Assembly: GCA_031119475.1 (NCBI GenBank)
Contig: JAVHXV010000001.1
Span: forward strand, 917,116 to 981,115
Direction: 5' to 3'
DNA length: 64,000 nt
Origin: Pedobacter sp.
Lineage (GTDB): Bacteria > Bacteroidota > Bacteroidia > Sphingobacteriales > Sphingobacteriaceae
Part shown: one piece after another, positions 55,266 through 64,000 of the stretch
Layout: the number at the start of each line of letters is the position of its first letter
Position numbering within the stretch: the first letter of the stretch is position 1
Position numbers and translations under genes: made by a program
The notes under the pieces: generated by a model
Databases searched by the model: none
Seen by the model: only the letters and a program-made list of their open reading frames with translations
Told to the model about the DNA's origin: nothing

Positions 55266-56897
55266 CTACCAACCTGGGTTTTGTGTAGCTAATTTGTTAA
55301 AGGTTAATTCGGTAGCAGGAATTGGCCACAATACATCGCGGTCTAAAACGCGGTCTCCAAAGGCGGTCATCTGAACTTTTGGTCCAACCGTACCATTTGC
55401 CGATGCAGTGGTTACGGCTGGCTTGGCCGTATTGTTCACATCGGCTTTCAGTTCCTTGATCGATGAAACAAAAATGCCCCACCTGATCAGGTCATGTTTT
55501 CTGATGGCTTCAGCTGGAAACTCCCTGCAACGTTCATCTTGGATCAATTTTAGGAATGTCTCTTTATTGAGGTTCCTGACCACGTTTGCTTCGGTCAAAT
55601 TGGTCGCACCAGCTTTGAGCTTTCCATAGGCCCTTGCCCTTACTTTATCAACCAGATCATACGCCAAGGTTGTCGGTCCACCGTTGACTTCGTTATCGGC
55701 TTCGGCCAACATCAATAGGACATCTGCGTAGCGCAACAGCGGGAAATTGATTGGCGACCTGTTTACTGTTCGTGGTGCAGGTGTATACTGCAACCTAAAT
55801 TTCGCGCTACAACGCTCATAGGTTTGCGTAGCGCTAAAAAATGTTTTATTTGGATCGATATCTTCGGCAACGGTGGTGGTTTTCCAATAAAATGGACAAC
55901 AATTCCAGTCTCTTCTGGTATCATTGGTCGTGGCACCATATAGCTCATATAGTTTTCGTGTGATCCTCACCTGACCTACAGAGTTGCCAAAAGAGGCCAA
56001 GCCCTGATAGATGCCGTCCAAATAGCCCAAATAACCATGTTCTGTAGTTGCACTGGCGTCGTTAAGGTCAAGTTCCCAAAGATTTTCCTTTTTATCGTAA
56101 ATACCAGCAGCATAATTGATGCACATCTGCTGATAATCTGGATTCAGGTCGTGTTCTTTTGAATCAACCACCTTTTGCGCCCAAGCTTTTGCCTGGGCAA
56201 AGCGGGAAGCATCTTTTAAAGGTTCGCCGGCCATGGTAAGGCAAACCCTTGCCAACATACCCTGCACGGTAGTTTTTGCTGGATAGCCTGCCCCACCATA
56301 TAAGCTTTTGGCGGTTGTTGGCACCAGGCCTTCAGCTTCGGTCATGTCCTTAATGATCTGCGCATATACGTCTTTCACAGGCGTCCTCACATAATTCACG
56401 TCATTCGGGCCAGCTGTAGGCTTTAATTTCAAGGGTACAGCTCCCCACTGATCAACCAATAGGAAATAACAATAGGCCCTAAAGAAAAGGGCTTCTCCTT
56501 TGATTTCTCCCCTTCTGGTTTCATCCATCGGAATCCTGGGCAGATTGTCCAATACGATGTTGGTATATTGTATCGCTGTATAAATGTTGTTCCAATAATT
56601 GGGAATATGCGTAGGTTCGGCCGCAGTAATCGTCAATGAGCCTGGATAGCCCAATCCCGTCAAGGTCATCCAGACATCATCTGCACACTGCATCCTACAT
56701 TGGTTATAGCCGCCGTACCAGTACTGCCTGGTCATCATGTCAAAGGCTGCATTCAATGCTACAACAGCATCCGACTCTTTGGTAAAGAATTGTTCAGGCG
56801 TAACAAAATCTTCGGGTTTAATATCCAACAATTTTTTACATCCGGTACCTAGTACCATTGTGGCAACAAAAAATGTAAAAATCAGTTTCTTTATCAT
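55266..56897 (-). CDS. SusD/RagB family nutrient-binding outer membrane lipoprotein
   Basis: 543 aa; lipobox GTGC (Cys about 20). Starts with the SusD pattern KKLLDIKPEDFVTPEQFF; EALFFRAYCYFLLVDQWGAVPL is the TPR-type region, and the C terminus DRDVLWPIPATELTFN is typical. Binds the glycan at the cell surface and closes over its SusC partner. Starts 5 bp after SusC. Confidence 0.96.
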   Translation of the reverse strand: MIKKLIFTFFVATMVLGTGCKKLLDIKPEDFVTPEQFFTKESDAVVALNAAFDMMTRQYWYGGYNQCRMQCADDVWMTLTGLGYPGSLTITAAEPTHIPNYWNNIYTAIQYTNIVLDNLPRIPMDETRRGEIKGEALFFRAYCYFLLVDQWGAVPLKLKPTAGPNDVNYVRTPVKDVYAQIIKDMTEAEGLVPTTAKSLYGGAGYPAKTTVQGMLARVCLTMAGEPLKDASRFAQAKAWAQKVVDSKEHDLNPDYQQMCINYAAGIYDKKENLWELDLNDASATTEHGYLGYLDGIYQGLASFGNSVGQVRITRKLYELYGATTNDTRRDWNCCPFYWKTTTVAEDIDPNKTFFSATQTYERCSAKFRLQYTPAPRTVNRSPINFPLLRYADVLLMLAEADNEVNGGPTTLAYDLVDKVRARAYGKLKAGATNLTEANVVRNLNKETFLKLIQDERCREFPAEAIRKHDLIRWGIFVSSIKELKADVNNTAKPAVTTASANGTVGPKVQMTAFGDRVLDRDVLWPIPATELTFNKLATQNPGW

Positions 56898-56902
56898 TGT
56901 GA

Positions 56903-59900
56903 TTATAAGGTTAAGTTAATACCTGCAGTAATGGTTAATGGTCGCGGATAGGTAGAATAGTCTAAACTTGGCGTCAGGCCGGTCTGGAAGGCAGAGACTT
57001 CAGGATCATACCCCTTGTATTTCGTCCAAGTATAGATGTTCGAAGTGGCAACATACACCCTCAGGTTCGCGATCTTGTACCTGTTGACCAAAGTTTTAGG
57101 CAGTGTATAACCAATGTTCAATGTCTTCAGCCGCAAATAAGAGGCATCTTCCACATATTGTGAGGCATAAAATCCTGCCGAGGTCCTGTTCAGCTTGGGG
57201 ATATCGGTGTTCTGGTTTTCTGGGGTCCAGCGGTTCGCAAACTCAGCAAAGGTGTTTTGTCCATTAAAAATAGAGCTCCTTTGTTGGATACCCATTCCTG
57301 GTGTGAACCACAGCCTATTGGCATTGATGACGTCGTTGCCATAAGACCATTGGAAAAAGATGTTCACATCGAAGTTTTTCCATTTGATGTTGTTGCTCCA
57401 TCCACCATAGTGAACAGGATAGCCATTCCCGATCACCGTGCGGTCATCTGCTGTAATCGTTCCATCGTTGTTGATGTCGATATACTTGTTATCGCCCGGC
57501 TGGATGGCTGTACGTGTTGCATTTCCATTGCCCGGGATATTTCCTTTCAGCACATAAGTTCCATTTGGCAAGCGATCAAAGTCAGAATATTGGTACAATC
57601 CATCCGAAATCAGGCCGTAGATCTGTCCGAGCGGACCACCGATCCTGGCAATGTAAGCTGGTACGCTTGTAAATAAGGCTTCCCAGTTCACCGTCGAGGT
57701 AATCGCCTCCTCGCTTTCATCAGAGAGGGCAATCAGCTTGTTGCGGTTAAAGGTAATGTTGAAACTCGTATTGTACTGGAAATTCGGCTTTCTGATCACA
57801 TCGCCACCAATGGTAATTTCGATCCCCTTATTGCTCATGCTTGCAATATTTTTGATGGATGAGGTGTAACCGCTGGAACCAGGGAAAGTGGCACGGTACA
57901 ATAGATTGGTGGTCGTTTTTTTGTAGAGTTCAACCGTAAAGTTGAACCTGTCTTTTAAGAAACCAAAATCAAATCCCAAATCTGCCGATTTTGTGGTTTC
58001 CCATTGCAGATCAGGATTGGCCAAGGTACCAGTTACGGCACTCATGCCCTGGTTGGCCCCATTCAGGTAAAGTGGACTGGTAAAATTGATGATGGCATAA
58101 GTATCAAAATCACCGATCCGGTTGTTGCCCACCTCGCCATAGCTGAAACGGAAATTGGCATCAGAAATAAATGGAATGCGCTTCATGAAGTCTTCTTGAC
58201 TAATTTTCCACTTCACTGCTCCAGATGGGAAGTAACTCCACCTGTTGTTGAGCCTAAACTTCGAGCTCCCGTCAGCCCTGAACCTCGTGGTCAGGTAATA
58301 CCGGTCGTTGTATACATATTCGATGCTTCCAAATCCAGAAGCCAGGGCATTCTGTGATCTTCTGGCTGTTGGTGCTCCATCTACCGTACCGGCATCAAGT
58401 CCGCTCAGGCCCAATGATTCGTCAGGGATCTGCATCGAACTGTAACCATAGGCCTGGGTATATACTTTTTGTACTGATGCACCCAATAAGGCATTTAGGC
58501 GATGTTTTTTGGCAATGGTAGTATTGTATTCCAATAAATTGGTGTTTTCATAGGTATCAACCCTAGCATTGACCAAGGCGCCATTGATACCTTTACTACC
58601 GTTTTGGCCACCTGAACGTGTCTGCGAACCATTGAATGTCTCAGCACGGGTCATGTTGGAGTTAAGATTTCCCCTTACCGTTAATTTTAGGTTTTTAAGG
58701 AAGTTGTAACTGACAAAAATAGTCCCGAGGATATTATTGGTGATGTTGTTCCTCACCTCGTTCTTGGCACTCGAAATCGGATTAAAACGATAATCGGCAA
58801 TACCATTGCTCGGATCGTAGGTGGCTTCTTCAAAGTCTTCCTGATTGATGCCAGGCAAAGGGATTGGACGATAGGTATAAACATTATAAAAAAGAGAAGA
58901 CTGTGCATTACCAACGGGATTGGTACCCGTAACCTTTGCAGCGGTATAGGTAAGCATACCACCTACCCTTGCATTGTTGCCCACCTTTTGATCCAGGTTA
59001 ATCCTGCCCTGATAACGGGTATAGTCTGAAGCAACGATAATACCTTCCTGGTTAAGAAGATTTCCTGTAATGATATAGTTGGTGCCGCCATTGCCCCCTG
59101 AAACAGATAGCGAATGGTTTTGCTGCGAGCCGGTCCTTAACAGTTCGTCCTGCCAATCGGTTCCTTTCACGTTGCGGTAATCTTCAAGTGTGATACCATT
59201 GACCAGGTAGGGATTGCTTCCCACGCCGTATTGTTCAGACATGACCTTTACAAATTCGTAAGGACTAAGTAGTTTATAATATTTGGTGGGTTGGTTTATG
59301 CCATAATTACCTGAATAATTAATTTTTGAAGGGCCAGACTCTCCTTTTTTAGTGGTGATTACGATTACCCCGTTCGAACCCCTGGCACCATATATGGCTG
59401 TGGAGGAAGCATCTTTCAAAATATTGATGCTTTCGATATTGGCAGGGTCGATCAAGTTATTATCGGGGTTTTCAATCGCAAGTCCATCAATGACATATAA
59501 AGGTGAACTGCTCTGGGAAATCGAACCAATTCCCCGTACGAGTATTGTAATTGGCGAACCTGGTTTTCCATCATTCGAAACCACCTGTACACCTGATACA
59601 CGTCCGGCCAAAGCCTCTTCAAACGAACGGACTGGTGCTTTTTGGAGGTCTGAGATATTCACTGTACCAATGGCACCGGTCAAATCTTTTCGCAGTGTTG
59701 TGCCATACCCGGTTACGACCACCTCATCTAGCCCAGTAGCAGCTTCGCCCAACGCAATGTTAACGGTTACCCTTCCGGCAATCAGGGATTCCTGGGTTTT
59801 GTAGCCGAGTAGGCTAAATACCAATGTCTTGTCTGTAGCTGTGGTGGTAATGGCAAAATTGCCACTTTCGTTGGTACTCGTAGCTACTTTCGGCGACTCC

Positions 59901-60064
59901 TTTACCTGAACGGTTACCCCAGGAAGAGGCAGTCCCGCCGCATCTTTGACTACTCCTTTAACTACAACTGTCTGTGCCGACAATTGGAGCGAAAATAGCA
60001 GCATAGCTAACAGCAAAATGCGATTTTTTAAATAGTTGGAACTATTGAATTTCGTTTTGAACAT
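56903..60064 (-). CDS. SusC/RagA family TonB-dependent outer membrane transporter
   Basis: 1053 aa. Signal peptide ends LQLSAQT. A CarboxypepD-regulatory-like domain follows (VVKGVVKDAAGLPLPGVTV), then the plug with LDEVVVTGYGT and ITILVRGIGSIS, and a large beta barrel ending ITAGINLTL. Imports the oligosaccharide that SusD captures, powered by TonB. No anti-sigma-interacting N-terminal domain, and no sigma/anti-sigma genes in the window. First gene of the SusC-SusD-DUF5017-FAS1 operon. Confidence 0.97.
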   Translation of the reverse strand: MFKTKFNSSNYLKNRILLLAMLLFSLQLSAQTVVVKGVVKDAAGLPLPGVTVQVKESPKVATSTNESGNFAITTTATDKTLVFSLLGYKTQESLIAGRVTVNIALGEAATGLDEVVVTGYGTTLRKDLTGAIGTVNISDLQKAPVRSFEEALAGRVSGVQVVSNDGKPGSPITILVRGIGSISQSSSPLYVIDGLAIENPDNNLIDPANIESINILKDASSTAIYGARGSNGVIVITTKKGESGPSKINYSGNYGINQPTKYYKLLSPYEFVKVMSEQYGVGSNPYLVNGITLEDYRNVKGTDWQDELLRTGSQQNHSLSVSGGNGGTNYIITGNLLNQEGIIVASDYTRYQGRINLDQKVGNNARVGGMLTYTAAKVTGTNPVGNAQSSLFYNVYTYRPIPLPGINQEDFEEATYDPSNGIADYRFNPISSAKNEVRNNITNNILGTIFVSYNFLKNLKLTVRGNLNSNMTRAETFNGSQTRSGGQNGSKGINGALVNARVDTYENTNLLEYNTTIAKKHRLNALLGASVQKVYTQAYGYSSMQIPDESLGLSGLDAGTVDGAPTARRSQNALASGFGSIEYVYNDRYYLTTRFRADGSSKFRLNNRWSYFPSGAVKWKISQEDFMKRIPFISDANFRFSYGEVGNNRIGDFDTYAIINFTSPLYLNGANQGMSAVTGTLANPDLQWETTKSADLGFDFGFLKDRFNFTVELYKKTTTNLLYRATFPGSSGYTSSIKNIASMSNKGIEITIGGDVIRKPNFQYNTSFNITFNRNKLIALSDESEEAITSTVNWEALFTSVPAYIARIGGPLGQIYGLISDGLYQYSDFDRLPNGTYVLKGNIPGNGNATRTAIQPGDNKYIDINNDGTITADDRTVIGNGYPVHYGGWSNNIKWKNFDVNIFFQWSYGNDVINANRLWFTPGMGIQQRSSIFNGQNTFAEFANRWTPENQNTDIPKLNRTSAGFYASQYVEDASYLRLKTLNIGYTLPKTLVNRYKIANLRVYVATSNIYTWTKYKGYDPEVSAFQTGLTPSLDYSTYPRPLTITAGINLTL

Positions 60065-60609
60065 AGAACAGTGTTTGGTTAGATTTGGTATTGAGTTGAG
60101 ATTATCTACCTAAACCATAGGCTATTGGCAAACAACTATTCCAAATATATCAGTACGAAATGAAGGAATGTGATAGAATATTCTACATGTATAATACTAT
60201 TTTATAAAGCATTCATATGGGGATAAATGGGTTATACGGTATTATATTTCTAACCTAAAGAAGAGGTAAAAGGGAAGAAGGAAGAAGGAAGAAGGAAGAG
60301 GTAAGAAGGAAGAAGGAAGAAGGAAGAGGGAAGAGGGAAAAGGGTTCGCGTAGAAGAAATTGTTCATGAACACTTTGTCATTTCGAGCGTAGCGAGAAAT
60401 CTCTGAACCATACCGAAACCATAGCTTTAAGAAATTCCTGTTGCTTTGGGAGCTGTCGGAGTTGCTGCGAGGAAAGTTCGATGATGGATCGGGCATGGCC
60501 TGGCTGGTTACGGCCTATTTTGAACCTGCCCCGACTTTAGCATGTACAAAGTCGGGGCAGGATTGAATTTGTTATTCCGAGCGCAGCGAGAAATCTCTAA
60601 ACCCGTATA
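60065..60609. repeat. 545-bp gene-free region with tandem and dispersed repeats
   Basis: Next to SusC it holds the presumed promoter region (60065-60240, AT-rich, no certain box). Then a GGAAGAA 7-bp tandem run (60259-60344). Two TCATTTCGAGCGTAGCGAG-type repeats follow (60377-60409 and 60571-60604), with a perfect 14-bp hairpin (60525-60538 with 60548-60561) between them. No gene is supported. Confidence 0.8.
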
Positions 60610-61890
60610 CTAAATCTTCCAATGTGTACTCATCACCACAGTTGGCTCGCCCATTTTTGGGGCTTGGTAATAGACGGTCAGGATCGACCCATCTGAAAGT
60701 TGTACGCTAGATGGATAGCCCAGATCCTGGTTTACGGCGTTGCCCAGATTAATTTCGTTGGCAATATCCCAGGTTTTGCCCTCATCCTTGCTTAGGCAGG
60801 CACGGATACCAAATGGTTCGCGCCGACATCCATATACCACCAATAGCCAACCATTTTTTAGCATCGTTAAATGTGGCGGATAGCCCCATATTCCGGTGCT
60901 CCTCATTTCTGTCCATATTTTACCGCCATCGGTACTTTCAGATTGGAGCAGGTAGCATTGTGTCCTGTCTTTTGGTTCATTGCGTACCAGGGCCAATAAC
61001 TTGCCAGATTTCAATTCGATGACATGTGGTTCCGATAAGGTCGGGAATGCAGGATTCTTGGGCAGATAGCCAATGGTTTTCCAAGTTTTTCCGTCGTCAG
61101 TAGATTTTTCGGCCACAACTTCGCCACGATCTTTCCAGATACCCATGCCCACATACATCAGGTCGCCATTTTTTAAGGAAATCGGGCCGTGCGGAGCGGT
61201 TACCACTGTACGGATCGGCTCGCCCCAGGTCTTGCCCATGTCTTCCGATCGGCGAACCCAATTGCCCAATAGCCGTTTTTTGGCTTCATCTCCTATTTTT
61301 TCTGCAATGCGCGCATAACGGTCTTTGGTAATCTGGTTGGCCTGTCGCTCAAAAGCAAGTGAGGTAAACCAGCTTACCAGCAAGGTTCCTTTTTTGGTCT
61401 GGATAATGCCTGCGTCGCGGTCATCCAGCTGTGTATTGGTAATCGTTCTTGGCTCAGACCATGTTTTTCCATTGTCATTGGAAGTAATGAGCTGCGTTTT
61501 ACCGAATGGGCAGATGTGACCATCCCTATCGCCAGAAAAGGCAACGATCAGTTCATCTGTATGGGTGCGCACAATAGTAGGCCAGCCAATGTACCGGTTC
61601 GGCTCCATTACTTTTTTGGTCACCACCGTATGGCCGTTCTTATCTAATCCGTATTCAGTACCTACGCCCAAAAATTTGCCAGGTTCCACACAAATGGTCT
61701 TGATTTCGAGGATTTCACCAATTCTATTTAAAATTGGCCCGGTTACATTATGTTCAGTATTTACTGGTAAAGCATCTGCTTCAGGGGTAAATGACTGAGC
61801 AAAAGTGGACATGGGAACTACGCTAGCGGTAGCAGCCAAACTGGCCACATTGAGGAATTTTCTACGATTGAGTGTTGTCTTATTTTTCAT
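60610..61890 (-). CDS. BNR/sialidase-like glycoside hydrolase, Tat-type export signal
   Basis: 426 aa. Signal with twin arginine (NRRKFLNVASL, ending FAQS). Asp-box-like repeats SNDNGKTW, SEDMGKTW, STDDGKTW, STDGGKIW and SKDEGKTW mark a six-bladed sialidase fold. The usual FRIP/YRIP arginine motif is not visible, so true sialidase activity is unproven. C-terminal LGYPSSVQLSDGSILTVYYQ is typical for this Bacteroidota group. Its start overlaps the SGNH stop by 11 nt. Confidence 0.8.
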   Translation of the reverse strand: MKNKTTLNRRKFLNVASLAATASVVPMSTFAQSFTPEADALPVNTEHNVTGPILNRIGEILEIKTICVEPGKFLGVGTEYGLDKNGHTVVTKKVMEPNRYIGWPTIVRTHTDELIVAFSGDRDGHICPFGKTQLITSNDNGKTWSEPRTITNTQLDDRDAGIIQTKKGTLLVSWFTSLAFERQANQITKDRYARIAEKIGDEAKKRLLGNWVRRSEDMGKTWGEPIRTVVTAPHGPISLKNGDLMYVGMGIWKDRGEVVAEKSTDDGKTWKTIGYLPKNPAFPTLSEPHVIELKSGKLLALVRNEPKDRTQCYLLQSESTDGGKIWTEMRSTGIWGYPPHLTMLKNGWLLVVYGCRREPFGIRACLSKDEGKTWDIANEINLGNAVNQDLGYPSSVQLSDGSILTVYYQAPKMGEPTVVMSTHWKI

Positions 61891-62611
61891 AACTATCGTT
61901 CATCATTCTGTTTAAAACTGCGGGATAACTATCGCCTTTTACCGTACCCATGCCTGTCATTTGATAGCCAAAGGTGATGCTGTCGCCAAAACATACGATG
62001 CTTTCTACACCTGGCATATTGTACTGGATCGCCTGGAAAACGGCTGTTCCAATTACCCTATATCCTATTTTGGTAGGATGTACGCCATCAGTGATGCCCG
62101 AATTGGCCATGTTCTGGAATAGCGATTCCTGATCAACACCCGCACCACCACAAGCAGTTAGTACCTGATGGAGATCAATCAATTTCACCTTATTTTTCTT
62201 GGCCAATTTTTTAATGATTCGATTGGCTGAATCGACCCACGATTGTGGCCGGCTTTCACCATACGCCTTACGGTCTTGCCGTGCAAAAATGTATTCATCA
62301 TTTACCGGAGGAATGGTCATGATCATCAGTTTCGACTTCTTCTTGATGAGCGTAATCAACTCCTGATAGTTTTTTTCATATTGGGCAAAAGAAAGGCGGT
62401 TGCGTTCATTGAGCATATCGTTGGTGCCGATCATCATGATGACCAGTTGGGGATCCTTCGCGAAAACATCTTTGTCGAGTCTTTTTAAGAGGTCTTCGGT
62501 ATTATTGCCATTATAGCCTGCATTGGTTATTTTCACCTTCATTTCCTGAGCTTTAAGCATGAAACTAATTAATATGAAGCAAGTGGTTAGGATTGATTTA
62601 AATTGGGTCAT
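61880..62611 (-). CDS. SGNH/GDSL hydrolase with circularly permuted block order
   Basis: 243 aa with signal peptide (ends MLKAQ). Blocks appear as II (NAGYNGN, Gly32), III (MIGTND, Asn64), V (TDGVHP, Asp175/His178), and finally block I (VCFGDSITFG, Ser211) with GDSYPAVLNRMM at the C terminus. Normal SGNH proteins have block I first. The C-terminal end joins smoothly onto the N-terminal KVKITNAGYNGN as in an ordinary member. Probably an exported deacetylase/esterase acting before the sialidase-like enzyme. Ends 11 nt inside that gene. Confidence 0.85.
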   Translation of the reverse strand: MTQFKSILTTCFILISFMLKAQEMKVKITNAGYNGNNTEDLLKRLDKDVFAKDPQLVIMMIGTNDMLNERNRLSFAQYEKNYQELITLIKKKSKLMIMTIPPVNDEYIFARQDRKAYGESRPQSWVDSANRIIKKLAKKNKVKLIDLHQVLTACGGAGVDQESLFQNMANSGITDGVHPTKIGYRVIGTAVFQAIQYNMPGVESIVCFGDSITFGYQMTGMGTVKGDSYPAVLNRMMNDSYEK

Positions 62612-62715
<104 letters not shown>

Positions 62716-63507
62716 TTACCAAGCCGTCCATCCCCCATCAACGAAAAGATTTTGTCCGGTAATAAACGAGGCTCCATTGCCTACCAAGAATACCGCTGCT
62801 CCCGCAATTTCTTCTGCTTTTCCTACCCTGCCCATCGGTATCTTATCTGCTAATCTCCCTATAAATTCTGGTTGTTGGCGCTGTATATTCGGATTTGGGA
62901 ATGGACCTGGTGAGATGCAGTTGCAACGGACATTGTCTTTACCGTAATGTACGGCCAAATACCGCGTCAATTGTACGATACCTGCCTTGCCGACACCATA
63001 TTCTACAGGGTTTGGGTTCATCGGCATCATATAGACTTTTGGATCTGGCGAAACAGAGCCATACATGCTCGAAAACAGCACGATACTGCCCGATTTATTG
63101 GCTTTCATGGCATTTCCTACCGCCCGGCTGAACATAAAAGTCGAAGTTATCCCATCATGGTTTACCATGTCAAAATCTTCTGCGGTCAATTCGTCAAAAG
63201 CTTTGGCAGTTGATGAAAAGCTCAGATCGATCAAACCATCTGGAGCGCCGATTGCATCAACTTGGGCGTTTACAAAAGCCACGCTATCTACTGTTTTCCT
63301 TGTATTTAAAGTAACTGGGCTCAAATTTTCTGGGCTAGGCAACGAATCGATAAACTGTTTGGCTTTATCTTCGATGTCGATGCAAGTTACGGTTGCCCCA
63401 GCACTTTGCAGCAGCTTAACAACAGACTGCCCCAAGTATCCCGCAGCACCTACCACCCATATTTTTTTGCCAGATAGGCCAAATGCATTCTGAAAAACTG
63501 TTTCCAT
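62716..63507 (-). CDS. Short-chain dehydrogenase/reductase (SDR)
   Basis: 263 aa Rossmann-fold oxidoreductase. Cofactor loop GAAGYLGQ, catalytic Ser in LFSSMYG and YGVGK (YxxxK), with SPGPFPNP and GQNLFVDGG at the end. Classical SDR; NAD(P)-dependent oxidation or reduction of a sugar, sugar acid or acyl derivative is likely here. No signal peptide, so cytoplasmic. The SGNH gene upstream ends 2 bp before its start. Confidence 0.9.
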   Translation of the reverse strand: METVFQNAFGLSGKKIWVVGAAGYLGQSVVKLLQSAGATVTCIDIEDKAKQFIDSLPSPENLSPVTLNTRKTVDSVAFVNAQVDAIGAPDGLIDLSFSSTAKAFDELTAEDFDMVNHDGITSTFMFSRAVGNAMKANKSGSIVLFSSMYGSVSPDPKVYMMPMNPNPVEYGVGKAGIVQLTRYLAVHYGKDNVRCNCISPGPFPNPNIQRQQPEFIGRLADKIPMGRVGKAEEIAGAAVFLVGNGASFITGQNLFVDGGWTAW

Positions 63508-63509
63508 GT

Positions 63510-64000
63510 TTAATTTTTTGTTAAATATTTTCCTTTGATTAAAATTGAGGCCCAGATCGCATAGCCCTCACCTGTCAAATGCACACCATCGTAACTTAAA
63601 TTCGCCTTTAGCTTACCTTCTTGGTCAACAAAAGCACTGTAAAGGTCAATCAGTGTAATTTTCTCTTTATTTGCCAACAGTTTGAGCGCCGCATTGATGG
63701 CGATCACATGATCGTTTTTATAATGGTTGGTCAGCTTCTTGAATGTATCGTTGGTGGGCAACAGGGTCTGGAAATAAATTTTCGTAGTGGGCGATTTTCT
63801 TTTGATGATCGAGATCATCCGCTGGTAATTGTTCAGGATGACCTCATCGGGAATATTCTTCGCAATATCGTTGATGCCGATCAGGATAAAGATTTTCTGT
63901 GGATGTCCCATGATCGCCTCGTCCAATCGCTCCAGCACACCAAAGGTAATATCTCCTGGAATGCCCCTATTTTTGATATTGTCCATCCGCAGCTGTTCAT
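63510..64000 (-). CDS. SGNH/GDSL hydrolase (5' truncated by window)
   Basis: The frame continues past the window edge; 163 residues are visible. NIKNRGIPGD (block II Gly), FILIGINDIAKN (block III) and YDGVHLTGEG (block V, Asp/His) are in normal order; block I with the nucleophile Ser should lie upstream. Likely a normally arranged esterase/deacetylase, unlike the permuted SGNH protein two genes on. Confidence 0.82.
   Translation of the reverse strand, partial: EQLRMDNIKNRGIPGDITFGVLERLDEAIMGHPQKIFILIGINDIAKNIPDEVILNNYQRMISIIKRKSPTTKIYFQTLLPTNDTFKKLTNHYKNDHVIAINAALKLLANKEKITLIDLYSAFVDQEGKLKANLSYDGVHLTGEGYAIWASILIKGKYLTKN

Noticed and set aside
60242..60496. 84-codon open frame on the minus strand
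   Set aside because: It is made of the GGAAGAA tandem run and a dispersed repeat, with no family-like features.

Overview
The window looks like chromosomal DNA of a Bacteroidota bacterium of the Sphingobacteriaceae, most like Pedobacter. The signs are a SusC/SusD pair, DUF6266, DUF5017 and DUF4142 proteins, many SPI/SPII-exported peptidases, TAnnTTTG-type promoter boxes, weak Shine-Dalgarno sequences, and long low-complexity spacers between operons. No rRNA, tRNA or CRISPR array was found. The first gene (sulfatase/LTA-synthase-like) and the last gene (SGNH hydrolase) run off the ends.

Layout. 1-4.6 kb: exported phosphoglycerol-transferase-type sulfatase, dipeptidyl peptidase IV, then a convergent DUF3307/SatD pair whose promoter region carries TATCGG palindromes with an exact 28-bp period. 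4.9-10.6 kb: the four-gene ligase-associated DNA repair cluster (MBL exonuclease, ATP-dependent ligase, Lhr-type helicase, metallophosphoesterase). 10.7-15.4 kb: minus-strand thioredoxin, ferritin-like protein, bioA, CPBP protease, Nudix and CDF transporter; the last five genes are packed with overlaps of 1-4 nt or gaps of 1 nt. 15.5-26.9 kb: housekeeping genes (aminotransferase, queA, ispD, cobalamin adenosyltransferase, gatC, plsC, trpS, deoxynucleoside kinase, kdsB), an ABC permease and ATPase about 3 kb apart, and several small proteins, including a 50-aa lmo0937-type membrane protein.

27.0-30.9 kb is the accessory core. A 2.33-kb, visibly AT-rich element is bounded by 34-bp imperfect terminal inverted repeats (31/34 identical) and by nine-T direct repeats. 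It holds six small genes (one an XRE regulator) and no transposase. Next to it lie a DUF6266 gene and an excisionase-like HTH gene, preceded by four GACTAnnnTAGTC palindromes spaced 20-21 bp apart.

31-49.9 kb: pyrG-yidC, an S9 peptidase, an M14 carboxypeptidase, an SpmA/SpmB-type membrane protein, an M1 peptidase, a flavin-dependent oxidoreductase, a class C serine hydrolase, a NarL-type regulator and small stress-type or disordered proteins. An 816-bp gene-free stretch (44456-45271) contains six copies of a 34-bp repeat.

49.9-64 kb: a minus-strand polysaccharide or sugar-acid utilisation locus. It has two SGNH hydrolases, an SDR dehydrogenase, a BNR/sialidase-like hydrolase, SusC, SusD, a DUF5017 lipoprotein, a FAS1 lipoprotein, a sodium:solute symporter and a DapA/NanA-type aldolase. 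The likely logic is surface capture (SusCD and lipoproteins), release of sugar or acyl groups (hydrolases), inner-membrane uptake (symporter) and cleavage of a 2-keto acid (aldolase). One SGNH protein has its catalytic GDS block at the C terminus, as expected for a circular permutation.

The strongest candidates for undescribed biology are the TIR-bounded cargo element, the two phased operator arrays, the permuted SGNH hydrolase and the dispersed repeat families. All functional statements rest on motif reading alone; no database search was run.
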